Below, one piece after another: positions 10,913 through 20,919 of a DNA stretch of 64,000 nucleotides (within the stretch, counting starts at the first letter, position 1; the number at the start of each line of letters is the position of its first letter). Source of the stretch: Ancistrus triradiatus (taxonomy: Eukaryota; Chordata; Actinopteri; Siluriformes; Loricariidae); the NCBI GenBank assembly GCA_025084515.1, contig JAJAGP010000754.1, positions 186,001-250,000 of the forward strand, in the 5' to 3' direction. The notes under the pieces were generated by a model. That model searched no databases, was not told the origin of the DNA, and saw nothing but the letters and a program-made list of their open reading frames with translations. The translations under genes and the position numbers were made by a program.

Positions 10913-11397
10913 TGTCTTCAAATTAAAAGTGGTGAAAAACACAGACAACTGGACTGACAGTGAAGTTCAAGCTTTACTGAACCTATATATACGATGAAGG
11001 AGGTAGAAGGAGGTAGGAGGTAGGTCTATGCGAAATTTGCGCATCTTACATCACTTTAGTGTCACACAGCGTTCCCACTGGTGGTGTGGATGCCAACCAG
11101 AATAGGTCCTGGAACAAATGTAGTTCCACGGGGGGTAGTTCCTCCCAAATTAGTCCCTAGAACTGTTTGGTGTGAACGTGCCCATAGATTCTCAAACCCA
11201 GTCATCTGGGTATTACGACTTGACTCTTGTCAAAGTTACTCAAATCTTTAACCTAACATGTTAACTATGACTGCTGGACTGTTTGTTTAATGCCTAAGAT
11301 ATAGCAGACCTTGACCATGCACCCTTGTAATGACATAAACAATGCTATTTGTTATTTGACTTGTGCGTTGTCATAATGTTTTGGCTTATCAAGATAT

Positions 11398-12790
11398 ATG
11401 TGCGCGCAACACTCAGTATGTGTGTATAGAGTACCTACTGGTAGAATAGGTTATTGCACTTCAGTTCACCTCTGCAGTTAGGTGCAATTTGGACTTAAAA
11501 GACTATACTTAGGGTGACCAGACGTCTCATTTGTCATGTCCCGACTTTTTAAAATATGTACATTTGTCCCGTTTGTCTAATAAATAAATAAAAACATGCT
11601 GTAATGAACATTCGCACTAAACGCTTGCATTTATTCAAAAGTAACACACCAGATATTTCAAGTTACTGTACATGTCTCACCATAACATGGCCAATCATGT
11701 ATGATGATTTTGTAAATTAATAAAATTCAACCAATTATCAGTCGTCCTTCTCTGACGTGACTTAATGCCCTCACTCTATGGTTGAGATGGCTAAACAAAC
11801 CAATATGCCCAGCTCCAAGAAGAATATAAGTTTCTGAGAAAAGATAAGATGTAAGTGGTTTGCCAGACATATGGAGCTAAGTTTAATTTCGCATGGAAAT
11901 TACTGTCTTGGTGCTTTTATGTTGAATGAGTGGGCTGAGTAACTTTGGTCGCTACTCAGTGCTCATATCCGAATACTGAAAAGTAAAAAGACATTTTTGG
12001 GGGGCTGGTAATGTAGCTGTGGTGTGTTGGGTGATTAATGAAGAATGACATGAGCAATGTTTCCTTGCTGGTAGGCTACCTCATCCACGCCGACACTACA
12101 ACACTGTACAAACGGCGTTCTATATTGCAGTATCAAAAATCTGGCCACTCTAGCTACACTTTATTTAGAATCCCACTCATAATATATAATGACATAACAG
12201 AAATTACTAAAAACAATTGTCAAAGGATAGAACAAGACACACTAACTAAGGAATAACTTAAGAAAGTAAAAGTAGAAATAGAAGGCAATAGACAAAGGTT
12301 AAACACAATGGATGAGGATGAGGTCCTTGGTGGGTATTGTTTTGTATCTGAAGACAGGACCCTCTTAAAAAATTACAAAGAAAAAGGTTTTGATGGAATA
12401 AACGTCCTAGGGATCGATCTTTACTTCTGCTAAGTTATCGACGGATGAGCGCTTGTGCCTTCATGTCTTCTGGACTGAATAATCAATAGGAAAGGAGAGT
12501 GAATACAGCAGTCCAAAAGAGGTTAACCAGGGATCCTGAGAATACACAGAAACAAAAGATGTGGAAGCATTCAGTTCCAAGACAAAAATTGGAGCATTTT
12601 TGAATGATCTGAATTTCTGCATTAATTACTTATAAAAGCAATTAATGCAGAAAGAAGACTTCATCCAAGTCATTATGGTAAATATATTATGCATAAACAG
12701 ATTTTCTTTATTCAATAGCTTGATTAACCATTCACTTTAAATGTATAGGTGTGCCTCTGGGCTAATGTTTTAATATAGAAGGCAAGATTG
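11398..12790. other. Mostly unassigned; short teleost repeat start
   Basis: AGGGTGACCAGACGTC at 11512 is a motif I associate with a dispersed teleost repeat, and the following 80 bp fit a decayed copy. The rest has no clear element. Two overlapping short open frames lie at 12038-12256 and 12257-12432 in different frames. Their origin is unknown. Confidence 0.35.
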
Positions 12791-13136
12791 TGGGACATAT
12801 AGGTGTCTTGTTCTGTCAGGTTTAGAGAATGTGACAGTAAGGACGATTCCAGATTATTTAATATTTATTAGAAACAAAGTCCTACAGGCAATTCCCAAAA
12901 ACTCATAACAGGCACGGGTCAACACCAAAAAATCAACAGCAACAAATCCAAGTGATAGACAATTGTAAGAGGCAAGCAGTGTTAATAACAGAAAAGCATA
13001 AAAAATGGCAGAAGAAAGTCTAAACTAGGACTATCATCACGAGTGAAATGTCATGAGTGAAATCACATTAATTTCAGTGAAATTCTCCACAATGAATGAT
13101 GTCACACCGCTGACACCTGTGGCAAACAAATTACTG

Positions 13137-13318
13137 GGACTGTGGAGGCCTAGTCGTTCGGTACTGGACTCTAGACCAGAAGGTCTTGGGTCAAATCCCA
13201 CCTCTGAAAAGCTGCCACTGTTGGGTTCTTGAGTAAGGCTCTTAACCCACAATTGCTTGGATTGGAAGATTGTATCAAGTGTAAGTTGCTCTGGATAAGG
13301 GCATCTGCTAAAATGTGC
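13137..13318 (+). repeat. tRNA-derived SINE, full-length-like
   Basis: The head contains a degenerate A-box (TGGAGGCCTAGTCG) and a B-box (GGGTCAAATCCCACC). The body includes GCTGCCACTGTTGGGTTC, and the tail GATAAGGGCATCTGCTAAA. This is the same family as 4722 and 27331 but on the plus strand. It lacks the terminal GTAAAT repeats and is degenerate. Confidence 0.88.
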
Positions 13319-13615
13319 TAGACTATGTTCACACAACAGGCAAAGTGGCCCAAATCTTTTACATCATATGTGACACAATTGTGTTATTGTTGGGGCTTTG
13401 GGAACAGCCACAATTCATTGAATCTGACAATTTCAGTTCCGATTTGTGCCACTTTCATATGTGGTACTGAAATCTGATACATATTCAATACACAGCGATG
13501 CCACTTAGTCTGAACAGCCAGACATTCAGCCAAACTTGACATTCATCATAAATGCACAGTGAGGAGCAGGGAAAATGACCACATCAGTGACTTCAGTGGT
13601 GGGATAGTGAAGTAA

Positions 13616-13865
13616 CAGACCTCATAAATATTTGGTGATGTCTCTGTACAAACAAAATTAGAAGGCACACGTTTGAGGAAATTTCAAAAGAAATAGTGGC
13701 CACAGGAGGACATGACTGCAGTGTCAAAGGAAAATAAACAGCTTTAAAGCAAAGTTTGAAAAAACCAAAGACGCAAACCAAAGAAACAGCCATGGCCAAG
13801 TGATATGCCCAATTAAAAAAGCGCCTATTACTGTTGACGGGGGCAGCCAATATTTATGAGGTCTG
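13616..13865. mobile_element. 250-bp MITE with ~20-bp inverted repeats
   Basis: The left end CAGACCTCATAAATATTTGG (13616-13635) and the complement of the right end, CAGACCTCATAAATATTGGC (13846-13865), match at 18 or 19 bases depending on one gap. The 210-bp interior has no coding sequence. No clear target duplication is seen: the flanks are AGTAA and ACTGT. A SINE begins immediately at the right end. The superfamily is unknown. Confidence 0.75.
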
Positions 13866-14206
13866 ACTGTGGTGGCTTAGTGGTTAAATTACTGGACTCT
13901 GAATTGGACGTTACGGAAGGTCCAGGGTTCAAATCCCACTGCTGCCATTGTTGGGTCATTGAGCAGGGCCCTTAACACACAACTGTTGGACTGTAATATT
14001 GTACCAGTTGTTGTGGGACTGTGGTAGCGGGTAAGGTACTGGACTATGGAACAAGAGGATCAGGGTTTCAAATCCCACCTCTGCCAAGCTGTCACTGTTG
14101 GGTCCTTGAGCAAGGCACTTACCCCACAATTGCTTGGATTGTAAGACTATCAATTGTAAGTCGCTCTGGATAAGGGCGTCTGCTAAATGCTGTAAATGTA
14201 AATACA
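13866..14206 (+). repeat. Two tandem SINE copies
   Basis: The first head and body (13866-14002, B-box GGGTTCAAATCCCACTG) lack the tail. They are followed by a complete copy (14010-14206) with a B-box-like GGTTTCAAATCCCACC and the tail GTCGCTCTGGATAAGGGCGT, CTGCTAAATGCTGTAAATG. The first copy may have been the target, or a dimeric transcript may have inserted. Confidence 0.88.
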
Positions 14207-14524
14207 ATATGACGATATTTCATGATAAATTGTGTTATTGTAATAGACAATATGCTTTTGTCATGGATTAAAGTACACTGACTCACTGCATGTTTAATTA
14301 TAAAGAGTATAATTAGTCCTGTTTAATTAGATGGAGTTCTGCATATTTTGTATGAATTCATTTTACTAAGTATGGGATATTTGAATAGTAGTTTTTAAGA
14401 ATCTGTTACTACATGTTGATGCATTTTGTCTGCAATCACATGTATTGTGATAAATATCGTGTATTGTGAAAAATGTCTTTAAATATTGTGATATAAAATT
14501 TTTACCATATCGCCCACCCCTACT
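14207..14524 (-). mobile_element. Short DNA-transposon-like repeat (GGGCGATATGG end)
   Basis: On the minus strand this starts TAGGGGTGGGCGATATGG and continues AAAATTTTATATCACAATAT, a common terminal sequence of small non-autonomous hAT-like teleost repeats. ATATTTATCACAAT-type motifs recur inside. No coding sequence is present. Confidence 0.55.
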
Positions 14525-15477
14525 GTTGACTCCGTTTTGATTGTTTAGCTCTTGGGTTGTAAAGCATTGCTCTTTTGCGCATGTGCAAGTCTAATATAGG
14601 TTACATTAAACAGACTTCGGCTGCTGTGTGAATGTATCCCTGATTTGGTTGTACAGCCCAGAAGGGGCAGGGCTTTGTAGTAATGTAGAGCCAAAATGGA
14701 GGAAATGCTAACTGAAGCCTTCTGTAAGCATGACATTTTATATAACACGTTTCGATTCTAAGAATATGACGAATGCACAACCTTTTCTCTTTCATAGCCC
14801 TCCTCCTCCTCGTCAGAAGTAAAACTAGTACTCCTATCCAGTGCTTCCTCATTTGCACCACAATATTGATAGCCAAGGCTATGCTAACTGCAAAAACATG
14901 GATGACCGAAAAACAGGTGAGAGGCTAGAATGATGAGGAAGGAAGCGATGATCTGTCAGAAAACACAGGGAAGATGCTGTCTATAAATATCAGGTGATGA
15001 TCAGGAACAATGAAGCCTCTAGAATGAAACAAAAATATGCTTACACACACTCACACAATCACAAAGAGACACGAACAAAACTGAGGAAATCAGGCAGCAG
15101 TTCTGACACTGCCAAACACACAAAGGGAGTATGTGTTTCCTAGTGAACTGTCTAGACAGCATTTAACGTATCAAATGAGCCCTCCCGAAAAGCAGACTGT
15201 CCTATTTCCTTACTACCTCAAACGGCTGCCTGCTAAGTTATCTCATTTCACTCCAAGTTTAAGACAGCATCTGATGCATCCTTAAACTTTAAGGCAATCC
15301 CACAGGGTAAGATGATACCTGTCCTGAAGTAAACCAATTCAAGATGGCGGAAAAATTTTATATGCTCTATTAATATGTTGTTGCATCTGTCAACTGCGTA
15401 AAGTTTTTAATCTGAGCCTGTTCTAATTTCTGCATTGTTCAGATGCATTCATATCAGGCTGACCAACCAGAGCTCAG
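14525..15477. other. No recognisable gene
   Basis: About 950 bp with scattered short open frames but no recognised family. A GCGCATGTGC motif lies near 14577. Any upstream LTR expected for the gypsy remnant that follows is not visible here. Confidence 0.45.
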
Positions 15478-16716
15478 TTGTCAGGCAGAATAGCTCATCC
15501 TGATAGTATCAGAGCACAAGAGCATGAAGAGAGCATACAGCAACATGCTGACTATAAAAACATGGAAATAAAAGAAAATATCTGGCGGAATACAACTGAA
15601 ATGCTGGAGAATGATGGTGATAAACCTCACAGTGACTGCATGGAACTGTTTTCTTGTTTATTTAAGTTTATTAAGGCCCATCCAGGGCTGCATTGGCTAT
15701 TAATAGTGTTTGGTTGGCCTAGTGATTCTGATTGGCCTGCAGTACCTGAGGGTCCGGCCGAGCCCATATCTTGTGTTCCCCCCAACTCGATGGATTCTCA
15801 ATCTCAGGCCCCGCCACATAAGCCACCTGGCATTCTAGAGGCCAGGCAGGGCTGGAGGCGGGTAGCCGAGTATGTGCGTGAATTCCATCTGGTGGCTGAA
15901 GAGACTGGGTTTTGTGACCAGTCGCTTATGGCCATTTTCAAACAGAGCTTCAGCGAGGAGGTCAGGAACGAGATCTTCTTTCTGGATCTTTTTTTCCTCC
16001 CTGGCTGATGTGTATGATCAGGCCATTCTTACTGACGTTTGTCTGGTTCTGAGGGGCAGGGAGAGGGCCAGTTCGACCTACAAATTGACACCGGATTCTC
16101 AGACGGTTCCCACTCATCCAGACCCTTCGATGCTCTCTGTGGACCTTCTTGGTCTTCCTGCCACTGCTGTGGCTTCTCCAGTTCATATGACTGGTGCAGT
16201 TCAGACTGATCCAGAGATACTTGACTTATTAAAGCAGCTCTCGTCTATTGCCGCAGCCATTAAGAAATTGCATGCCACAGCGCTGCCCAGCTCCGTACTT
16301 GAGCAGCTAGTACTGCCCAGCTCCGTACCTGAGCTTGCGATGCCCATTAGTGACGTACCTGAGCACATAAGCTCCATACTTTCGCAGCTAGCCCTGCCTA
16401 GTTCCGTACCTGAGCTCACCACTCCCATTAGCACTGTATCTGATGATGTAAGCTCCATACTTGAACAGCTAGCAGCGCCCAGCTCCGTACTTGATCTCGC
16501 CTCGCCCATTAGTGCCGCACCTAAGCACGTAAGTTCCGCCATGGTCTTTTGTACCAATTCTCACGCCATGGTCACTGCCACCAACCCCTGCAGAACGGTC
16601 CCTCGTAACAATTCCTGTGCACTGGCTGACACCTCCGATCCCTGCGCCTATGTCTGTGCTATGGTCACCTTTGTTGACCTCGGCGCTAAGGTCCTTGGAG
16701 TTTGTTCACCTAGCTA
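15478..16716 (+). pseudogene. Ty3/gypsy gag-like gene, frameshifted
   Basis: Retrotransposon structural protein; Gag assembles the particle that packages element RNA. The block VAEYVREFHLVAEETGF, then LMAIFKQSFSEEVRNE, matches the capsid pattern of fish gypsy Gag (EYA.EF..LA...GW...L...F..GL...). A run of seven T at 15990-15996 marks the point where the frame changes. The continuing block LADVYDQAILTDVCL is the Gag segment that normally follows. The C-terminal part is an 81-bp tandem repeat (16285-16540). No protease, RT, RNase H or integrase follows before the polypurine tract. Confidence 0.72.
16285..16540 (+). repeat. 81-bp in-frame tandem repeat in gag
   Basis: Three units begin at 16315, 16396 and 16477 with GCCCAGCTCCGTACCTGAG-like sequence, each 81 bp (27 codons). 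A 30-bp partial unit precedes them at 16285. The protein unit has the pattern LPSSVPEL...PIS...H.SSIL.QLA. Units are diverged but stay in frame, so the expansion happened while the frame was coding or it simply kept a multiple of three. Confidence 0.85.
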
Positions 16717-16992
16717 GGTGACTTGCACCGACCTTTTTCATTTGCTTGGCCGGGTCTGGTCCTGTCCTCGGTCTTCCAGCGTCGAGCTCCTCCCTTGAGC
16801 CGCTCATGGGTAGGACTGAGCGTAATCCACTCAGACTGAGTCCTGCTTTGGACTTGTTGTCCCTGCCCTCCCATTTAGCCCCCCTTTGAAGGCTGTTCCT
16901 GCCTACCAGGGCCTCCCTGTCCAGCAGACGCTCAACCCCGAGCGTGTCCGACAGGCTTGGATGTGCTTAGGGGCGTCTGGATAGGGGGGTAC

Positions 16993-17967
16993 TATTAGAC
17001 GTCGTATCTTCTAACTGACGCTAGGGGGCGGCTTAGTTACCATCCTTCGACCCTGACAGTAACCGTAATCGTGCATTTGCATCTGTGTGACTGCGGTAAT
17101 ATGCAGCACATGTATTTAAGACTGGTCCTGAGCTTGGCAGGTGTTGCTGCATGACCATTTACTTGCTGCTTGGACTAAGCGGTAGACCGGTCTCGCTAAG
17201 GAGATCGTCCGCATAGGGATTCTGGAGGCCCGAGGTGAGGTAGGGATTAGTCGATAGTGTAGGAATTGAGATTTCCCCACGGTCCATCTCCCTCATATTT
17301 TCTCTTTAAACAATCGCCGGGATGCGATCGCTTCCGCGTTACTCACTCTCTGGCGCAGCGCACTTTACTGCCCCTGCACGTCCTCACAAGTAACAGGCTC
17401 ATTCATTTTGTTAGTTGGGAGACGCTTTTCCACATTCTGCGTCTTCAAGTGACATTCGGGGAGTTGCATTCACTTTTACTTGTCCCCGCCATTCAGCGCT
17501 TTTAAAGCGCTTTCATTTCGTGCCACCTCACTTGTGCGCACCCCTCCGAGCGGTCATAGCATGCTGAGCACTGGGTTACGTCACTCTTAGTGTGGTTCGC
17601 TGTATTAAGCGTCTCAGCCAGCGTGTCAAAAGGGTTCAAATCCCACCTCAGCCAAAAGCTGTCACTGTTGGGTCCTTGAGCAAGACCCTTAACCCACAGT
17701 TGCTTGGATTGTAAGACTGTATCAATTGTAAGTCGCTCTGGATAAAGGCGTCTGCTAAATGCTGTAAATGTAAATGTAAATGTAAATGTGTTTGAATCCT
17801 GACTGCCCGGCCACCGCGATCCTGATTAGTAATCATGTGGAGGGCATTTACCATTATATTTCACAGACTCCTCTATCAGAGCTAACTGCATATTGGGTCC
17901 TAAAAAAACACTAATAATTATTAGTTTTCCTGGGTTGCCGGAACTAGAAATGTGGCGACCCGTAACA
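16993..17967 (+). repeat. 3' LTR of gypsy-like element, carrying a SINE
   Basis: Begins TATTAGACGTCG directly after a polypurine tract and ends GACCCGTAACA. A TATA-like TATTTAAG lies near 17113 and is followed by GTGTTGCTGCATGACCATT. Its 3' part contains AGCTAACTGCATATTGGGTC and AGTTTTCC. All of these correspond in order to the minus-strand reading of the LTR at 5092-5910. Without the SINE at 17634-17788 its length is about 820 bp, the same as the solo LTR (819 bp). Confidence 0.82.
17634..17788 (+). repeat. tRNA-derived SINE inside the LTR
   Basis: Contains the B-box GGGTTCAAATCCCACC, the body GCTGTCACTGTTGGGTCC and the tail GTCGCTCTGGATAAAGGCGT with four GTAAAT units. The A-box half of the head is missing. 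Removing it restores the length and alignment of the LTR, so it inserted after the retrotransposon. Confidence 0.9.
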
Positions 17968-18108
17968 CAAACTAGAGCTTCCTGCACTAATTTTCACTTG
18001 TGACGATGTGAAAAAGACATGGGCGAAATCTCTGTTGTACATTAAGAGAAGGGAAATTGAAGAAAAAAAGTCCCAAAGTGTTAAAAATCCCATTCGGTTT
18101 TTTTTTTG

Positions 18109-18160
<52 letters not shown>

Positions 18161-18590
18161 ATCGTACTTGGTGTAAATACGCCTTTATGCTGCTTTTCAG
18201 AAGAGATTAGTTAGGTCATATTAATTAATCAGGTTCTTTTGGCATAACATTTTAGCTGGAAACCTTTATTTGGGCTCAGGTTGGAGACCAAGGCAGTTTA
18301 GAGAAGAGAAAATCTCTGCTGTAACTGACTGGCAGTAAGAGAAACACAAGAGAGACAGAGAGAGCTAATCTGCCTTAAACTATGTTCTGTCTGGGTACTT
18401 TGGAAGAGGAATAAAAATGACAACATGAAGAAAAATCATGACCAAGACAATAAAATATTAGTTTAATTTGTTCCTAATGCATAATCTGGGTTTATTAGAA
18501 CTCCAAATAAGAAAAAAGGTTAACACCATATGGAAATGCAAAAATAAATAAATAAATTAATTAAATATAACAATAATAAATGCAGTGTTC
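17968..18590. other. No gene; microsatellite at 18108-18157
   Basis: Unassigned AT-rich DNA. The only structure is the (TG)n run listed separately. Confidence 0.5.
18108..18157. repeat. (TG)n microsatellite
   Basis: About 25 uninterrupted TG units after a T run. Confidence 0.98.
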
Positions 18591-18840
18591 CTTATGTTTG
18601 CTTTTATTTCATTGCAGACAGTATAAACCCATGTTTCATTTGTTAATAAACATCCATTCTTGCATTTCAGGCCTGAAACACAATTCAAAAAAAGTTGGGA
18701 CGGGGCAATTCATGGCTTATAATGAGGTAAAAATAAAAACTAAATAATTATGTGATTTCAAACAGGTAATGTCAACAGGTGATTAATCTTGATTTGGTAC
18801 AAAAGCAGCATCCATGAAAGTCAATACTGCATTTTTTTCC
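18591..18840 (+). mobile_element. Tc1-like family Z, left-end fragment
   Basis: Reads CTTTTATTTCATTGCAGACA, GCATTTCAGGCCTGAAACAC, AAAAAAAGTTGGGACGGGGC and the following 5' UTR (GATTTGGTACAAAAGCAGCA). These belong to a known teleost Tc1 family whose ends resemble TACAACCCCAAATC. The transposase and right end are missing. Confidence 0.82.
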
Positions 18841-19426
18841 CCATATTTTTCCTGATTTGGGTTTGTAAATAATCTTTCCACAAACAAATTAAATTCAGTG
18901 AAATCACTTTCAAATTCAACAAATTGATTTAAAAACTAACAAAGTTTTTACAGATAGTACAAAAAGATGTTAATGCAAGTATTTGAATATCTTCAGTTCT
19001 GAATATTCTATCCGAATATTCTTCACTTAAGAGTAGTTTAGAATGTCTTGCCTAAAGTAGAACAAGTTATTTTTACAGATACATTTTGAAATGCGTGTTG
19101 TTTTTCAGTTCTTTAGATCATCTCTAATAGCCTGTGATAAAAGCACAGAGTTGCTGTGTTAGATGCTGACTGCTCGAAAGAAGAGAAGTCTTGCTCTGGC
19201 TCTTCCTCCTGCCCATGTTGTTTATCTTCTCTCTCTGTTCTCCTCTGTTGAAGAACTTCTGCTCCCATAAAGATGTTGGGATGAGTCATACAAAAATTTG
19301 TATATTGAAAATCTAAAATGAATAAATCAGATACTAACAGAATCTAACCAGTTTTAAACGATTTAAGTATAGTCACTAGTTAGATGATGAACCACAAACA
19401 ATATAAAGCTTTAATGTTCCCTCTTA
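18841..19426. other. No confirmed gene; short open frame on minus strand
   Basis: Mostly AT-rich. On the minus strand an open frame of about 75 codons ends near 19120. It carries an acidic, Gln/Glu-rich segment (EEEPEQDFSSFEQ) and follows an acceptor-like TTATTCATTTTAG. No good donor site is seen. Confidence 0.3.
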
Positions 19427-20020
19427 CCATAGTGTTTGAAAGTTTGTGAAGGTTTGTGAATTTCTGCATTCTGTAAATGTGACCTAAAGCTCATCACTCC
19501 TACACATAGGTAAAGAGAACCCATTTAAACAAATGAGATAAATATTTTAGTTTGTAATTTATTTATTGAAGAAAATGATCCAATATTATCTGTGACAGGC
19601 AATAGCATCTGGTGTGAACCTTTAACTGCAGCTAAATGTTTCCTTTAACTGTTGACCAGTCCTGCGAATGAAGGAAATTTAAGCCATTCCACCATGCATT
19701 ACAGCTTAATTAAGTACATAACAGCTTCAACTCCAGGATATTGGTGGGTTTCAGGTCCTTCCACAACATTTCTATTGGATTAATGTTAGGACATTGACTT
19801 GGCTCTTCCAAACATTAAATTTATCCTTCTTTAAGCATTCTGTGATAGAATTACTTGTGTGCTTAGATTCATTGTCTGTCTGCCTGACCCACATCCTATT
19901 AACATTCAGTTCATGAACTGGTGTTCTGACATTTTCCTTTAGAATTTGGTGGTATAACTCAGAGTTTATTCTGACAGTACAGGAGAGTTCAGGGTGCAAT
20001 TGTAAGCATGCCCTTGTCAT
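19427..20020 (-). mobile_element. Tc1-like transposon, family X, 5'-truncated
   Basis: The terminal repeat GTGTTTGAAAGTTTGTGA is followed on the minus strand by the C-terminal transposase region. The frame encoding YHQILKENVRTPVHELN and a decayed second catalytic block (QTDNESKHTS) lies at 19772-20020. The expected DND has become DNE. The N-terminal half and other end are missing. The closest better copy is 29816-31484. Confidence 0.87.
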
Positions 20021-20204
20021 TATTGCAGTCCATCACAGGACTGGGATGGGGCCACTGATGCAGTCAATCTGCAGTCAAAGTCAATCGTGTCTGCAGGTGA
20101 CGCCTGACCTAGCCGGAAGGCACCTCCGGGAATTAAACCTGTGCCCCTGCAGTGTTGGGTAGCATATTTCACTCCGACCTACCAAAGCACTCACAAACAT
20201 GAAT

Positions 20205-20660
20205 ATTAGTGTAAAAACACCACAGCATAGTGGTTAGAACTACTGCCTCACAGCTCCAGCAACCCCAGTTTGATCCTTACCTCTGACTTTGGTTTACTCT
20301 GGGTACTTCGGGTTCCTCTCATTGTCCAAAGATATGCTTTAAGTTAATTGATTAACCGAAAATGACCTGGTATGAATAACTGTTTGTCTGTATGCCCAGC
20401 AATAGATCTGTTCTGGGTCTTACCCTTATCCTCTTACCCTTCCCTGTGCCCAATGGGGTGGCATGGTGGATCGGTGAGTAGCATCGTCACCTCCTGGGTT
20501 GGATCCCAGATAGAGCAATCTGGGTCCTTTCTGTGTAGAGTCTGCATGTCCTCCCTGTGTCCGCATGGGTTTACTCAGTACTCTGGTTTACTCCAACAGT
20601 CCAAAGACTTAGATTAAGTGATTACGCTAAATTGGCCCAACCAGAGAATATATGTGACTA
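20205..20660 (+). repeat. DANA/HE1-like SINE, two partial copies
   Basis: Two stretches (about 20220-20380 and 20455-20650) show the tRNA-like head (AGCATAGTGGTTAGAACTAC; GGCATGGTGGATCGGTGAGT). Each continues with the conserved central part of fish V-SINE/DANA repeats (CTGCATGTCCTCCCTGTGTC, then CAGTCCAAAGACTTAGATTA). Both are degenerate and head-to-tail. Confidence 0.75.
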
Positions 20661-20779
20661 GTTTCAATATAACCTCGAGTTTTGATGTAACCTTATATCT
20701 GTCGATGAATGGCCTTTGATGCTAAAGAGCAACATTAAATAAACTAAACAAAGAAATAAACTGTGTAACGTGATAGTCC

Positions 20780-20917
20780 AGGGGGGCTGTGGTTTCCGGT
20801 TGAGAATGCGCTGTAGTAATTGGCTATTCTCTCACCGGATTGGATGTAAAGCTGACTCTTGATTGTAGGGTGTCCTTGGGTTTGAGAAAGGTGCTATATA
20901 AGTGTAACTAATAGTAA
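20780..20917 (+). repeat. LINE-like 3' tail
   Basis: GTAGGGTGTCCTTGGGTTTG, then GAAAGGTGCTATATAAGTGT. The pattern 'rule of growth then GCTATATAA' is typical of teleost LINE or SINE 3' ends. It abuts the TA duplication of the next element. Confidence 0.5.
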
Positions 20918-20919
20918 TA

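Larger units (their letters stand above)
9805..11185. mobile_element. DNA transposon-like element with TTCTTAGAAC ends
   Basis: Starts with GCACCAGAGGAACTTGTTCG and AATTCTTAGAACTG. It ends with CCCTAGAACTGTTTGGTGTG, a loose inverted counterpart. A second partial copy of the left part lies at 56365-56610, which shows that this is a dispersed family. It sits inside element H and itself contains a PIF/Harbinger remnant (10100-10912). Its superfamily is unresolved; hAT or PIF/Harbinger would fit. Confidence 0.55.
9254..11397 (-). mobile_element. Tc1-like element 'H', split by another transposon
   Basis: The left end (CAGATGAGCCAAAGCATTGT) and right end (CATAATGTTTTGGCTTATCA) are inverted complements. 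Between them the minus strand holds degenerate transposase and UTR blocks of the teleost family whose copies begin with ACGATGAGCCAAAACATT-like ends. Homology stops near 9800 and resumes near 11185 with sequence expected to follow directly. This shows a large insertion. No open frame survives. Confidence 0.72.
15478..17967 (+). mobile_element. Gypsy LTR retrotransposon remnant, gag-only, 5' LTR missing
   Basis: Order seen: gag-like frame, about 260 bp of non-coding sequence, a polypurine tract (GGATAGGGGGG near 16979-16989), then the 3' LTR at 16993-17967. The entire pol region is absent, and no 5' LTR or primer-binding site is found upstream. The LTR family matches the solo LTR at 5092-5910. 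The copy is either a truncated insertion or a non-autonomous gag-only subfamily. Confidence 0.7.

Noticed and set aside
13037..13336. 99-codon minus-strand frame
   Set aside because: It lies across a plus-strand SINE and is a typical shadow of that repeat; similar shadows occur at 13956, 17648 and 27240.
16201..16557. 118-codon minus-strand frame over the gag repeat
   Set aside because: It is the antisense shadow of the 81-bp in-frame repeat; its regularity comes from the sense strand.
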